Origin: Eulemur rufifrons
Lineage: Eukaryota > Chordata > Mammalia > Primates > Lemuridae
Assembly: GCF_041146395.1 (NCBI RefSeq)
Contig: NC_090989.1
Location: 53,594,501 to 53,658,500, forward strand
Length of the DNA stretch: 64,000 nucleotides
Direction of reading: 5' to 3'
In this document: one piece after another, positions 49,434 through 61,404 of the stretch
Position numbering within the stretch: the first letter of the stretch is position 1
How the letters are laid out: every line of letters starts with the position of its first letter
The notes under the pieces: generated by a model
Database searches by the model: none
The model's input: only the letters and a program-made list of their open reading frames with translations
What the model was told of the DNA's origin: nothing
Made by a program: the position numbers and the translations under genes

Positions 49434-51202
49434 CTTAAATAACAAAGAACATGATTTTATTTTTGGGTAGACAGCTTATTTATAATTAATTATCATTTCC
49501 CTCATAATCTTATTATATTAGGTAGTATTTATTACTACTAATAAAACAGTTTAAAAATCAAAAGCTTAGAAAATCCACTTTAGCAAAGATATACTGCTAT
49601 AGTGCTAAGATTTTGATTCAGAAAAAGCTGCAAAGCGAGGCTGAGTCAAGACATCTGATTTTGAAGATGCAGACATCCCCAGATGGAGGACACACTGTGC
49701 AACTAGCCTTCCTGCCAAGAGAGGTGTGCTTGCCTTTGGCTCCTTGCTGCAAACAAGGCTGGTCCTTGACCCTACCCCAATCCCTCATCCTGCTTCTTGC
49801 CCCTGCTGGCTGCTACTTTAACCAATGAAAGATATGTTTGCTGGGAGATCTAGACAACGTGTGCCTGCTTGTTAGCTCCTATTCTCTTTTGCAAGAAACC
49901 AAAAGTAACTATTAGAAGCTGAGAGGAGTTTAGGGCAGAGCACAGAGTGACACTCTGGTATTCCTAAGCATACCATTATCTACCACAGCCCTAATATCTA
50001 CTGGTCAAGGAACCAGTACACTCCTCAGTGGCGCTGAGGGCTCAAAGAAACTGTCTAGCCCCCTTTATCCCTCACATAAACCACGATCATTTTGTAAAGT
50101 TATGTTATAGTTGAGTATACTAGTTTGTTCACAGCTGGGCAGAATCTCAAGGCATGAGATTATATTATTACACAGGCCTTACAAGAACATATTTACAATC
50201 TATTTCCCATGGCAAGTTACTTGCAGATGATTTTTACTGTGCTCTATTTCAGAAGAATCCCTTTGCTTACCTTACTGTCAGACTCTGGTGATAAGTTACT
50301 ATAAAATGGGTAAATCTTGAGCCTGGTTCAGCAATTCAGCTATGTAGTGATCTCACGTAAATTACTATGAAAGGAGGGAGTTTGATTACAACATTATACA
50401 AGCTCCCATTTATTACTGGGTTCATGGGTCCCTGATTCCCTAATACAGTAGCAGAAGGTGCAAATAAAAACATACTAAAAAGACACCCTGGAAACAAGTG
50501 TTCCAATATTTAACGTGAATAGTAGGGAAATGCTAAAGATATAAAATATATTATGTACAGCTAACAGAAATCTATTTATGTAAATGTTGGCTGGGGTTTA
50601 TCAATCCCAACATCTGCCTGTTAAGAAATGTGAGTAATTAAAATTATAGAGTTCCATATTTGTGTGTGTGTGTGACTGATATAACTGAGAAGGTAACTCT
50701 AAAGGATCAAAAATGTTCCCCTCTAAATTTTAAATTCTAGATAATAATAGACATTTGAGAAATATCATGTAATATGACACTTAGCAAACACAAGAAACAA
50801 TGTAAGAAATATACATACAACCTATTATTAAGCAAATATACATCCACAGACTGAAAATAAATGTCTTTTCATATATATGTAATATATATACTATATATTT
50901 CTATGTATATATACATATATACACACATAGAAAATAATAGAAAGAAATACATTAAAATATTTAAAATGGCCATTGTGTGCAGGCAGTAAGGTAATGGGTA
51001 ATTTAAATATTGTTTATATTTTATTTTCTGTGTTCCCTAATAAACAGGTATCACTCTAAGTAAGAAAAAAATGACAGTTAAAATCTATCAGTGCTTCCCT
51101 TTCTGATCCTCATAAACCATGACGACATCTGGCCCTTGATAAGGCTTATCCTTCGCATGGAAAATGTTATACAAATGGCTCAAACCAACATTAATTACTC
51201 AC
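49434..51202 (-). other. MORC1 intron, no repeats identified except AT-rich DNA
   Basis: An AT-alternating stretch lies at about 50870-50935 and a short TG run at 50662-50674. Nothing else is recognised, including the GC-richer 49620-49850. Confidence 0.5.
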
Positions 51203-51268
51203 CTTAGGTGCTGAAGTTAGCCTGGTGGATGTGAACTCAGTGATTCTATCCATTGGTATAAATTGAGG
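51203..51268 (-). CDS. MORC1: MORC1 coding exon (linker after CW zinc finger)
   Basis: This 66-base exon encodes 22 residues beginning PQFIPMDRITEF and ending TSAPK. Remembered human MORC1 has PQFIPVDEITVTSTCLTSAHK here. The acceptor reads CATAAAAG before CCT and the donor is AAG/GTGAGT. Entry and exit are both phase 0, so it joins directly to the 49433-49188 exon. It is part of the low-complexity linker and has no recognised fold. It is the most 5' exon in the window; the preceding exon should end with a Gln-rich stretch and was not found between 51269 and 64000. Confidence 0.93.
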
Positions 51269-51739
51269 CTTTTATGGGAAAACAAATGATTAAGGAAAAT
51301 GTAAATAAAAATAACTTCTAACTGGCAGATTAGAATTCAGTATTCTTCATTTCTTAAAGAAGTGTCAAGATAGCACATCCTCACCAATAGTTTTTTAAGG
51401 AATCCATTTTAGATATACTTCAATGATGTTCTGATTAGGAGTGACTAGATAGTACAAGAGAATCCAATGGTCTGTTGAAGCATTACAGATTAAATGTCTT
51501 ATGAGAAACTTAGGGTGCCACTGTGTCAAAGCTTATCCCATTCCCAGCCTCCACAGCCCTTGTCTCCCACCTCTCAAGACCCTGTGTTCCCCACCTGCAG
51601 GGCCCAGGATATGGAATGAACCCTGACATTTAGCAGCAGCTCTGTCTAGTTCAGAGCTCTCAGTCTGAGCTCAGTGGATTCTTGAGGGTAAACTGGCCTT
51701 GTGTCCCTAATCCACTCAATGCCCAAATCACATCTACTA

Positions 51740-51960
51740 TTCCTCGGGCTCATGTTCGTGTTCCCATGCCTTTGTATAACCCATTTTTGTGGACTGAAAT
51801 GACCTTTCCAACCTTGTCCACTTGTCAAATTCCATTCATTCTTCAAGTCTCTGTTCAAATATTATCCACCCTGAGAGTCTCCTCCAATTCTCTAAGGGAG
51901 AAGTAATTGCTTTATCTTCTATACTCCCAAGGCATTATTTCTCTTAACATGTTTATAGAG
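51740..51960 (+). repeat. L2 fragment
   Basis: 'attcattcttcaagtctctg', 'ttatccaccctgagagtctc' and 'cccaaggcattatttctc' in L2 order. Confidence 0.68.
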
Positions 51961-52039
51961 ATAATATATTCACATGGGACAACATACATTTTAAAAGTAT
52001 TTTAAAAAGAAGTCTCCTTACTACTTCATTCTCCATGTG

Positions 52040-54250
52040 ACCGGTTCATATTCCATTAACATGTAACCACTGCTACTACTTTCACATTTGTTTTTCCAGA
52101 GATTTGTTTATATATCATATATAAGCATATATATGTATTGTGCCTTTCTCTATATAAAAATTTCCCCCACTTTTTGTGATAGGGAAAATGGTAGTATATT
52201 ATATACACAGTCTGCATCCTGCTTTTTTGTTTATATATATCCTAGAGATCTTTCTCTCTTGGAACATAAAGAGCTTTATTCCCTTTTGCAGCTGCATTAT
52301 ATTCCAATGTATTGATGTACAGAAATTTATTTAACCAGACCTGCTGATAGACATTTAGATTTTCTCAATCTTTTACTATACAAATAATTTTGCAGTGACC
52401 AACCTTGTAAATAGGTAATTTCACATTTGGGTGAATATGTCTATATAATCAATTTCTCAAAGTGAAATTTCTAGATCAAAAGGTATATGCATTTATAATT
52501 TCAATAAACACTGCTAAATTTTCTCCACTAGGCTTTTTGGTGGCCCAGCATATGGTCATTATTGTGAATATTCCAGTATTACTTGAAAAAAGTACATTCT
52601 CTATTTTGAGAGTACAGAGTTTGATACCTATCAATTATATATAATTATTACTATTGATTGTTTAGATATTCCTAGGCTGAGAGAAAATTAAATTTTCCTG
52701 TTACTAGTATGATTGTCTCGTTTTCATGTATCACTTATAGGTTTTGCTTTATGGACCTTCACACTACATTAGCCGATGTGAAATATTTGTAATTAATGGT
52801 GTTCATTCTGAATGAAGCTTTTAGCCTAATGAAGTGCCCTTCTTTGTACTGTCTAATGTTTTTCTCTTTGGATTTCATCTTGTCTGATATTAGGCTAGGC
52901 CTCTATTCTCTTTGTGTGCATTTGTTTAAAGTAAAATAACATTTTCAACATTTTTGAATTACCCTTTTAGATGGGTGTCTTGTAGATAGCACAGGCTCGA
53001 TCTTTGTTTTGTGATAAAACTCGAGGTTCTTTATCCTTTATTAAGGTAAGCTCAAGCCATTTATATTTATTGATTTCATATATATGTTTGGTATTAGTTA
53101 AGTTATATTATTTTATCTTCTATTTTTATAATTTAAGTCTCTAATGATACATTCTATTTTCTTTTTTTTTCCTGGTGAATACCATATAATGACAACTTTA
53201 TATAACATTCTTAGTTTATCTTTAGACAGTATCTCTATGTTTCTTACTCTAAATAGTGACAAAATTTGTGTGTTTTCTCTTCCTCCTTTTCTTCCACTAA
53301 TATTTACCAATATATGACCCTTCACAGTGTTTACGTTAGTACTAAAAAGTGTATGCTTAAATCCATAAATGATACCTCCTTATCTCCTATTGCAGATGAG
53401 GCAAAAATTAAACTACCTTTCCCCTTTCACTACCCTTGACCTCCCTTTTTTTGTTAATTGAATTATACATTACCAAGGCATTCACATTCAGTTTGGTACC
53501 TGATGTGACACATGTTTCAGTCTTACTTCTGTAGTTAAATACAGTCAATGCTTACTTTCAGTCCTTCGCTGTGGAATTTTCAGACATCTCTTACTGGCTG
53601 AAGTTTGATGTCTAGCAGTTTCCTCATAAAGGGACCATGAGAATATTTCCTGAGTTTTTTCTATTTTCAAAACTTTATTTATAGGCTTTTTGTTTGAAGA
53701 ATAGTTCAGTAAATATAGAATTTTGGGTTTATTCTTCCTTTCTTTGAGGATCTCATAGTTCTTACTTCACTGTCACCTGGAGTTGATTTTTTTTTGTAGA
53801 AAAGTTTGAAGCCAAACTGAATTGTTTTTTCTCTATACATGACCTGATCTTTATGCCTGCTGGTCAAGGGAATCTACATTTTACTTTACAGCTGAGTAAA
53901 GACAAATATACTAAGATATATCTTACTGTTGACTATTCTGGGGCAGTTTTCCCCTACCATGCAGCATAGTATTACAAATATGTAGTTTGAAGTTTTACTT
54001 TTTTCCTGAAAAATGTGCCTGATTTATATGTTTAAAAATGTATTCTACCATTACTGTTTTCTTTGGGTATTTCAATTGTACTGTCTAATGTTTTTCCCAC
54101 ACAGTCTGCATCCTGCTTTTTCACTTAAGGATATATCCTAGAGATCTTTCTCTTTTAGTACATAAAGTACTGAAGGTCCTCTTTTTCCTACTTTTATTAT
54201 CATTTTTTGTGATTATAAGCAATTCTTTGCTAATTTCTATTCATTTGATT
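52040..54250 (-). repeat. old L1-derived sequence
   Basis: Antisense old L1 text: 'gagatctttctctcttgg', 'ctgcattatattccaatgta', 'tttggatttcatcttgtctg', 'tagatgggtgtcttgtagat'. 'cacagtctgcatcctgctttt' and 'cctagagatctttctct' occur twice (52206 and 54102 regions), suggesting two overlapping old copies. Confidence 0.65.
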
Positions 54251-54267
54251 TTCGCTTTTTATACTCT

Positions 54268-54818
54268 ACATTAGGAATAGCGAACTTTTTCTGCAAAAGG
54301 CTAGATAATAAATAGTTTCGATTTTGTAGGCCCCATACAGTCTCTGCGTTTTCTCTTTGTCCTTTTACCATTTAAAAATGTAAAAATCGGCCGGGCGCGG
54401 TGGCTCACGCCTGTAATCCTAGCACTCTGGGAGGCCGAGGTGGGCGGATCATTTGAGCTCAGGAGTTCGAGACCAGCCTGAGCAAGAGCGAGACCCCATC
54501 TCTACTAAAAATAGAAAGAAATTATATGGACAGCTAAAAATATATATAGAAAAAATTAGCCGGGCATAGTGGCGCATGCCTGTAGTCCTAGCTACTCGGG
54601 AGGCTGAGACAGGAGGATCGCTTGAGCTCAGGAGTTTGAGGTTGCTGTGAGCTAGGCTGATGCCACGGCACTCACTCTAGCCTGGGCAACAGAGAGAGAC
54701 TCTGTCTCAAAAAAAAAAAAAAAAAAAATGTAAAAATCATTTTCAGCTTCAGGACCGTGAATGAACAGGTGGGCGGGTTTGGCCCGTGGGTAATAGTATA
54801 TGTGACCTCTGCTCTATA
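54268..54818 (+). mobile_element. MER5A-type hAT element, split by an Alu
   Basis: The left part (54268-54388) has 'gcgaactttttctgcaaaag' and 'tagtttcgattttgtaggcc'; the right part (54739-54818) has 'ggtgggcgggtttggcccgt'. The order matches the MER5A non-autonomous DNA transposon. Confidence 0.82.
54389..54723 (+). repeat. young strepsirrhine Alu with exact target duplication
   Basis: Starts GGCCGGGCGCGGTGGCTCAC and is nearly intact, with several CpGs retained and a pure A tail. The internal AGAAAGAAATTATATGGACA and TATATATAGAAAAAATTAGC are lemur/galago-type. AAAAATGTAAAAATC flanks it at 54374-54388 and 54724-54738. Confidence 0.98.
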
Positions 54819-55084
54819 ACTCCACTATGTTTACCAAAGTGATAATTTGCCTTGCATTCTTTCCAACTGCATAATTTCATTTCTCCTATTTTCTTCTTGA
54901 ATTCTACCAAGTCATGTTTTACTTCATGGTCCCCTATAGTCTCAGTATATCTTCATGAATTCTTGTATAATATTTCTGTTTTGGAATCTTCCTTCATACA
55001 AATGACTCTTTTCACTAAGTTTTTAAAAATTTATGTATAAATGTATATGTTTAATTTCCTTCTGATCCATGTCAACATTTTTCT

Positions 55085-57017
55085 TTTTCCAATTTACAGC
55101 ATTATTGAGATATAACTGACATACTAATGACTGTATAAAATTCAAGTGTACAATTTGACAGATTTTGACATATCTATAAACCAATCAATCTAGCATCATA
55201 ATCAAGATAATGAACATACTGATCAACCTCCCAAGTTTCCTTGCCTCTCTGCCACCTTTTCCAACCCCTAACCCATCCTATCACAACCACTGATCTATTT
55301 TTTCTCACTGTAGATTAGCTGTATTTTCTATAATTTTATATTAAGTGGAATCATACAATATGCAATCTTTTTTGTCTGTCTTCTTTTGCTTGGAAGAATT
55401 ACTTAGAAATTCATCCATATTGCTGTGTGAATCAAGAGTTCATTCCTTTCTGTGGCTAAGTATTTTTCCACTGAATGGACATACCACAATTTGTCCTTTC
55501 ACCTACTGGTGGTCATTCGAGCAGCTTCCAGGTTTCGGCTATTGCAAACAAAACTATTATGAGCACCCAAGTACAAGTTTTGGGGTACATAAATGCTTAC
55601 ATTTCTCTTGGGTAGTACCTAGGAGTGGAATGTCTGGGTCATATGATAGGTCTACCTTTAACTTTTTAAAAAATTGCCAAACTAGGCCAGGCACAGTGGC
55701 TCACATCTGTAATCCTGGCACTCTGGGAGGCTGAGGCAGGAGAATTGCTTGAGCTCAGTAGTTCGAGACCAGCCTGAGCAAGAGCAAGACTTGTCTCTGC
55801 AAAAATAGAAAAATTAGCTGAGCATCATGGCACCCACTGTAGTTCCAGTTACTAGGGAGGCAGGGGCAAGAGGATCATTTAAGCCCAGGAGTTGGAGGTT
55901 GCAGTGAGCTACAATGATGCCACTACACTCTGCCCAGGGAAACAGAGCAAGACTCTGTTTCAAAAAAAAAAAAAAAAAAAAAAATTGCCAAACTGTTTTC
56001 CAAAGTCATTTTACCATTTTACATTTTCAATGATTGCTCCATATCCTAGCCAATACCAGTATAATCAATCATTTTAATTTTATCCATTGTAGTGATATCT
56101 TGTGGTTTTAATTTGCATTTCCTTCATGATTACTGAAGTTGAGCATCTTTTCATGTGTTTATTTGCTATCTTTATATCTCCTTTGGTGATGTGTCTATTC
56201 ACATGTTTTATCTACTTTTAATTGTGTTGTCTTCTTATTATGAGTTTTAAAATTCTTTATGTAGTCTAGATACAAGTCTACTGTAAGACACTGTTTTGCA
56301 AATATTTCCTCCCAGTCTATAGCTTGACTTCTCAATGTCTTAACTGTGTCTTTCGAAGAGCAAAAGTTTTTAAAATTTTCTTTGATAGCTCATCTTTTTT
56401 GTGTCATAATTTAGAAATATATGACAAACCTCAGGCCACTAAAATTTCTTCCTATATTTCCTTCTAGAAGGTTTATAGTTCTCTTTTACATTTAGGCCTA
56501 TGATACATTTCAAGATAATTTTTGTACATGGCATGAGGTTAAGAGTCAAGGTTCATTATCTTGGGGGACATATGGCCATCAGTGCCATTTACTGAAAAGA
56601 TTATTCTTTTTCCCATTGAAATGTCTTGGTTGCTTTGTTGAAAATAAACTGACCATATATATGTGGGTCTATTTCTTCATTATTTTGTTCCATTGCTCTA
56701 TTGCTCTTTCTAAATCAATATTATACTGTTTAAATTACTGCAATTCTATCATGAGTACTGAAATTAGGTAGTGTTAGTCCTCCAACCCTGTTCTTTTTTA
56801 AAGTTACTTTGATTACTCTAAATTCTTTGAATTCCATATAAATTTTAGAATCAGTTTTTCAATTTCTACCAAAAAAAAAAAAACACTTTGTTTGGATCTT
56901 CCTTGAGTTTGGGCTAAACCTAAGGCCAACTAGGGAGATCTGACATCTTAATGATATTGAGTCTTCAAACACATGACATAGGATATCTATTTATTGGTTT
57001 AATTTTTTCAGCAGTGT
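55085..57017 (-). repeat. old L1, left part (split by an Alu and a younger L1)
   Basis: Antisense old L1: 'gcattattgagatataactg', 'tttcacctactggtggtcat', 'cctaggagtggaatgtctgg', 'atttgcatttccttcatg', 'cttggttgctttgttgaaa'. It continues beyond 59501. Confidence 0.85.
55684..55980 (+). repeat. Alu inserted in the old L1, exact target duplication
   Basis: Dimeric Alu from AGGCCAGGCACAGTGGCTCA to its A tail, more diverged than the 54389 copy and lacking the long internal insert. AAAATTGCCAAACT is at 55670-55683 and 55981-55994. Confidence 0.97.
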
Positions 57018-59501
57018 GGCTTTTTTATTATTATTTCAAAATATTATGGGGGTACAAATGTTTTTGGTTACGTGGATTGCTTTTGTTATGCTTCAGTAAA
57101 GGTTACAAGTATGCCCATTACCTGGATAATGTTCATTATACCCGTTCAGTAGGTTTTCACTTATCCCGTTTCCCCCCATCTTCCTGCTTGATTTCCACTG
57201 AGGTTTACTTCCCTCTGTGCATATTTGTGCTCATCAGTTAGTTCCAATTTAATAGCAAGTATATATGGTGTTTGTTTTTCCATTATTTAAATACTTCACT
57301 TAGGATAATGGTCTCCAGTTCCATCCACATTGCTGCAAAATGCCTTAATTCATCCTTCATTGAGTAGTATTCCATAGTATACATATATTAAATTTTGTTA
57401 ATCCGCTCATGAAATGATGGGCACCAGTGTTGAGCCACATCTTTGCAATTGTGAACTGTGCTGCAATAAACATTCAAGTGCAGGTATCTTTTTGATAAAA
57501 TGTCTTATTTTCCTTTGGGTCAATACCCAGTAGTGGGATTGCTGGATCAACTGTAGGTCTACTTTTTGTTCTTTGAGGAATCTCCATAATGTTTTCCATA
57601 GAGGCTGTACTAATCTGCAGTCCCACCAACAGTGTATCAGTGTTCCTTTCTGCATGCATTCCAGCATCTATTGTTTTTGGACTTTTTAATAAAAGCCATT
57701 CTAATAGGGATAAGGTGACATTTCATTGTGGTTTTAACTTGCATTTTCCTGATGATTACTGACATTGAACATTTTTTGATATGTTTATTGTTCATTTGTC
57801 CCTCTTCTTTTGAAAAGCTTCTGTTCATGTCTTTAGCCCACTTTTTAATGGAGTTTTTTTTTTTTTTTTTCCTGCTGATTTGCTTGAGTTCTTTGTAGAT
57901 TCCGGTTACTAGCCCTTTATTGGATGTATAGCTTGTGAATATTTTCTCCCATTCTGTAGGTTGTCTACATGCTCTGCTGATTATTTTCTTAGCTGTGTAG
58001 AAGCTTTTCAATTTAATCAAGTCCCATTTACTTATTTTTGTTGTTGCTGTGATTGCCATTGGAGTCTCCTTCATAAATTCCTTGCCTAGGCCTATATCTA
58101 GAAGAGTTTTCCCAACATTTTCTTCTAGAATTCTTATGGCTTCATGCCTTACATTTAAGTCTTTTATCCAGCTTGCATAAATTTTTTTGAGAGTGGTGAG
58201 AGACAGGAGTCTTGTTTCATTCTTCTGCATGTGGCTATCCAATTTTCCCAGCACCATTTATTGATCGGAGCTTCTTTTCCCTAGCGTATATTGTTGCCTG
58301 CTTTGTCAAACAACAGTTGGCTCTATGTGGATGGTTTTATATCTGGTTCTCTGTTCTGGTCCATTGATCTATGTCTCTATTTTTGTGCCAATACCACGCT
58401 GTTTTGGTTACTGCAGCTTTGTAGTATAGTTTGAAGTCTGATAATGTGACGCCTCCAGATTTGTTCTTTTTGCTTAAGATTGCTTTGGCTTATTCGGGCT
58501 CTTTTCTGGTTCCAAAGGAAGCATACAATTATTTTTTCTAGATCTGTAAAATATGGCATTGGTATTTTGATGGTGATTGCATTGAATCTGTAAGTCACTT
58601 TGGGTAGTATGGACATTTTAACAATGTTGATTCTACCGATCCACGAGCATGATGTTTTACCATTTGTTTGTGTCATCCGCAATTTCTTTCCTCAGTGTTT
58701 CATAGTTCTCTTTGTAGAAATCTTTCACTTCCTTGGTTAAGTATATTCCTAGGTATTTTATTTTCTTTGTGGCTACTGTGAATAGTATTGAGCCTTTGAT
58801 CTGACTCTCAGCTTGACTGCTATGGGTCTATAGGAATGTTACTGATTTGTGTACATTGATTCTGTAACCTGAGACTTTGATGAATTTACTTATCAGTTCC
58901 AGAAATCTTTTGGTAGAGTTCGGGGTTTTCTAGATATAAGGTCATATCATCAGTAAAAAGCGATAGTTTGACCTCCTCTTTCCCAATTTGGATACCCTTT
59001 ATTTCTTTCTTTTGCCTGATCGCTCTGGATATGACTTACAGCATTATGTTGAATAGAAGTGGTGACAGTGGACACTCTTGTCTTGTGCCAGTAGAGGAAA
59101 TACTTTCAACTTTTCCCCATTCAGTAGGATATTGGCTATGGGTTTGTCACATATGGCTTTTATAATTTTGAGATATGTTCCCTCTATGCTTAGTTTGTTG
59201 AGGGTTTTTATCATGAAAGAGTGTTGGATTTTGTCCAACGCTTTCTCTGCATCTATTGAGATGATCATATGGTCTTTGTTTTGGCTTCTGTTTATGTGGT
59301 GAATCATATTTTATGTTGAACCATCCTTGCATCCTTGAGATGAAGCCCATGTGGTCATGGTGGATTACTTTTTGGTGTGCGGTTGAATTCAGTTTGCTAG
59401 TATTTTATTGAGGATTTGTACATATTTATAAGGGATAGTGGTCTGTAGTTTTCTTTTTTTGTTGTGTCCTTTCCTGGCTTTGGTATCAGGGTGATACTGG
59501 C
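57018..59501 (-). mobile_element. strepsirrhine-type L1, 5' truncated, inside the old L1
   Basis: A 2.48-kb antisense L1 with its 3' UTR at 57020-57300 ('atattatgggggtacaaatg', 'tagttccaatttaatagc') and ORF2-derived sequence to 59501. TTCAGCAGTGT flanks it at 57007-57017 and 59502-59512. It is 5' truncated, so it lacks ORF1 and the reverse-transcriptase start and cannot move by itself. Confidence 0.95.
57400..59350 (-). pseudogene. L1 ORF2 C-terminal relic
   Basis: Minus-strand frames at 57637-58257 (206 codons), 57407-57667, 58377-58682 and 59044-59307 carry L1 ORF2 text, for example '[15 protein letters not shown]' and '[17 protein letters not shown]'. The latter lies in the reverse-transcriptase palm region. 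Stops and frame changes separate them, and the 5' half of ORF2 is absent, so no active enzyme is encoded. Confidence 0.9.
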
Positions 59502-59512
59502 TTCAGCAGTGT

Positions 59513-60030
59513 TTTGTGTAGTTTTCAGTATACAGGTCTTGCACATCTTTTGTCAAATTTATCCCTAAGTATTTCATATATTTTAATGTCATTGGAATAT
59601 TTTTTAAAAATTTGATTTCCAACTGTTTGCTGCTAGTATTTAGAAATAGTTGATTTTTATATATTGATTTTGTATCTTGTAACCCTGCTAAGCTCATTTC
59701 ACTACTTCGAATAACTTTTTGTAGATTTTACCTGATTTTCTACATAGACTATCATATCTGAAAAGTAAAAGTTCTTCCTCTGTAATCTGAATGCCTTTTC
59801 TTTCTTTCAGTCTTTCTTTCTTTCTAGAACTGCTTGTACAATGTTGAACTGGAGGGCTGAGAGTGAAACTCCTTGACTCATTCCTGATCTTAGAAGGAAA
59901 AACATTTTGCCTTTCACTAATAAGTATGCCTTTAGCTCTAATTTTTTTGTATATGCCCTGTATCACATTAAGGGAGTTTTCTGATCTTCTGATAATTTTT
60001 ATCATGAACGACCACAGTTGCTTCTTTTTT
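59513..60030 (-). repeat. old L1, right part
   Basis: 'atcttgtaaccctgctaagc', 'tctgtaatctgaatgccttt' and 'ttgtacaatgttgaactgga' are antisense ORF2-region text, continuing the element broken at 57017. Confidence 0.82.
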
Positions 60031-60616
60031 ACCATTTGTATTTTGCAGAATTTTTTTTCTTTTTTCTTATTATATTTTATTTACATGTTATATATTTACA
60101 TGATTTCTTATTCAAATTTTATTGGAACTTTTTTCTTTTTTTAGTACAATATATTGTTTGGATGCTATACTAGTTTGGTTTTTAACACATCATTATAAAG
60201 GTTGGATTTTCCAAGACCAGCTCTTTGCCAAAGCTTTCTACAGAAAGGGCAGGTGGGGGGTAACATTCTAGGAAAGTTATTTTTCACAAGTAAAGCCTCT
60301 TTCCTTTTTATCTCTAAAAAAAATGTTTCTGAAAAATATGACTTGTTTGAGTACTTTCATGTGCATTTCACATTTTCTACTACTGTGAATCAAAGTTGGT
60401 CCAGTAGGGTTCCTGTTGCCTGCTGGCTATTGCAGACAATGGCCATAGCTTTTCTATCTCCAGATGTGTCTTTCTTCAGTAAGTATATTTGTGTTGATTC
60501 TTTTGATATGCTATTACTAGGCTCTTTCTTCAATTTCTCTCCCCTTCCTCCTGTGGAGCTTCTGTATCATTTTCACTGCTTTCAGCAGCTGTGAGAAATA
60601 TTTTCGCATACATCTC

Positions 60617-60975
60617 TGCTATGGCTTGAATTTGTCCCCCAAAAACTATGTGTTGGAAACTTAATCCCCAATGCAACAGTTTTGGGAGGTAGGGACTAAT
60701 GAGAAGTGGGCTCCATTTTTGTGAATGAATGGATTACTGTAAATTATAAAGGGGTTTGAGGTTGCAAGTCTGATATCTCTCTCTCTCTCTCCCCCTCTCC
60801 TACCCTTTCACCTTCTGCCATGGGATGATGCAGCAAGTAGGCCCTTACCAGATTCTGGCATCTTGATATTGTACTATTCAGCCTCCAGGACTTTGAGAAA
60901 TAAATTTCTTTTTTTTTTTAATAAATTACCCAGTCTATGGTATTCTGATATAGCAACACAAAATGGACTAGGACA
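60617..60975 (+). mobile_element. solo LTR, MaLR (MST/MLT1) type
   Basis: Begins TGCTATGGCTTGAATTTGTC and ends GGACTAGGACA. The order 'aacttaatccccaatgc', 'ctccaggactttgagaaata' and 'attacccagtctatggtatt' is that of ERVL-MaLR LTRs. Flanks ATCTC and GTCTC may be a decayed 5-bp duplication. No internal genes. Confidence 0.85.
60776..60798 (+). repeat. (CT)n microsatellite within the LTR
   Basis: About nine CT units followed by CCCC. Confidence 0.9.
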
Positions 60976-61114
60976 GTCTCCTAGTTTGACCGAACTTTCA
61001 GTTTACATTTTTGTTTTCTATTTTCTTTGTTGCTCTTAGAAGACTTTCAGAAAAATGGGGAAATGCTAAGTATATATAGCTATATTTATACCAAAAGTCC
61101 TCTATAACACTTTT

Positions 61115-61275
61115 ACTTACCTTTATCATTGTATGTAGCACACTGCCTTATAGTTATGTGTTGACATGTATGTTTCTCTCAATAGACTATGAACTCCCAA
61201 ACTCATTCTTTTATCTGTAGTACCTAGTACAAGGTTTTTGGTTTTATTGGTGCTCAATAAAATGCTGATGATTAA
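61115..61275 (+). repeat. L2 3' end
   Basis: 'aatagactatgaactccc', 'atctgtagtacctagtacaa' and 'tggtgctcaataaaatgctg' match the L2 terminus. Confidence 0.75.
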
Positions 61276-61366
61276 CAGGATAAACAAATGTTCCTGGAGC
61301 CTACTACTAATCTCTTCCACATTCAACACGCTGCCACAAGTCTATTCTGCATTTATATTGTGACTT

Positions 61367-61404
61367 CTGTTGGATATTATCATACTACCTGTTGGATATT
61401 ATCA
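61367..61404. repeat. 16-bp tandem direct repeat
   Basis: CTGTTGGATATTATCA at 61367-61382 and 61389-61404 (22-base period). Confidence 0.93.

Larger units (their letters stand above)
5178..51268 (-). other. MORC1: MORC1 gene, 3' half (last eleven coding exons)
   Basis: MORC1 is a nuclear GHKL-type ATPase of the microrchidia family, expressed in germ cells. In mouse it is needed for male meiosis and for silencing retrotransposons in fetal germ cells (established knowledge). Eleven minus-strand exons with AG acceptors and GT donors join without a phase break into 390 codons plus stop. The joined product follows remembered mammalian MORC1 from the segment after the CW zinc finger to the C-terminus: a Ser/Asp-rich linker, basic patches, the EILLYFFPEYQLPSE segment and a terminal coiled coil. 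The ATPase domain and CW finger are not in the window. Introns range from 207 bases to about 13.4 kb. Odd points are a shifted acceptor in the third exon seen here and a C-terminal frameshift. Exon numbers are not given because the upstream part is missing. Confidence 0.95.

Noticed and set aside
57637..58257. A 206-codon minus-strand frame, the longest in the window
   Set aside because: It is C-terminal L1 ORF2 sequence inside a 5'-truncated insertion, not a host gene.
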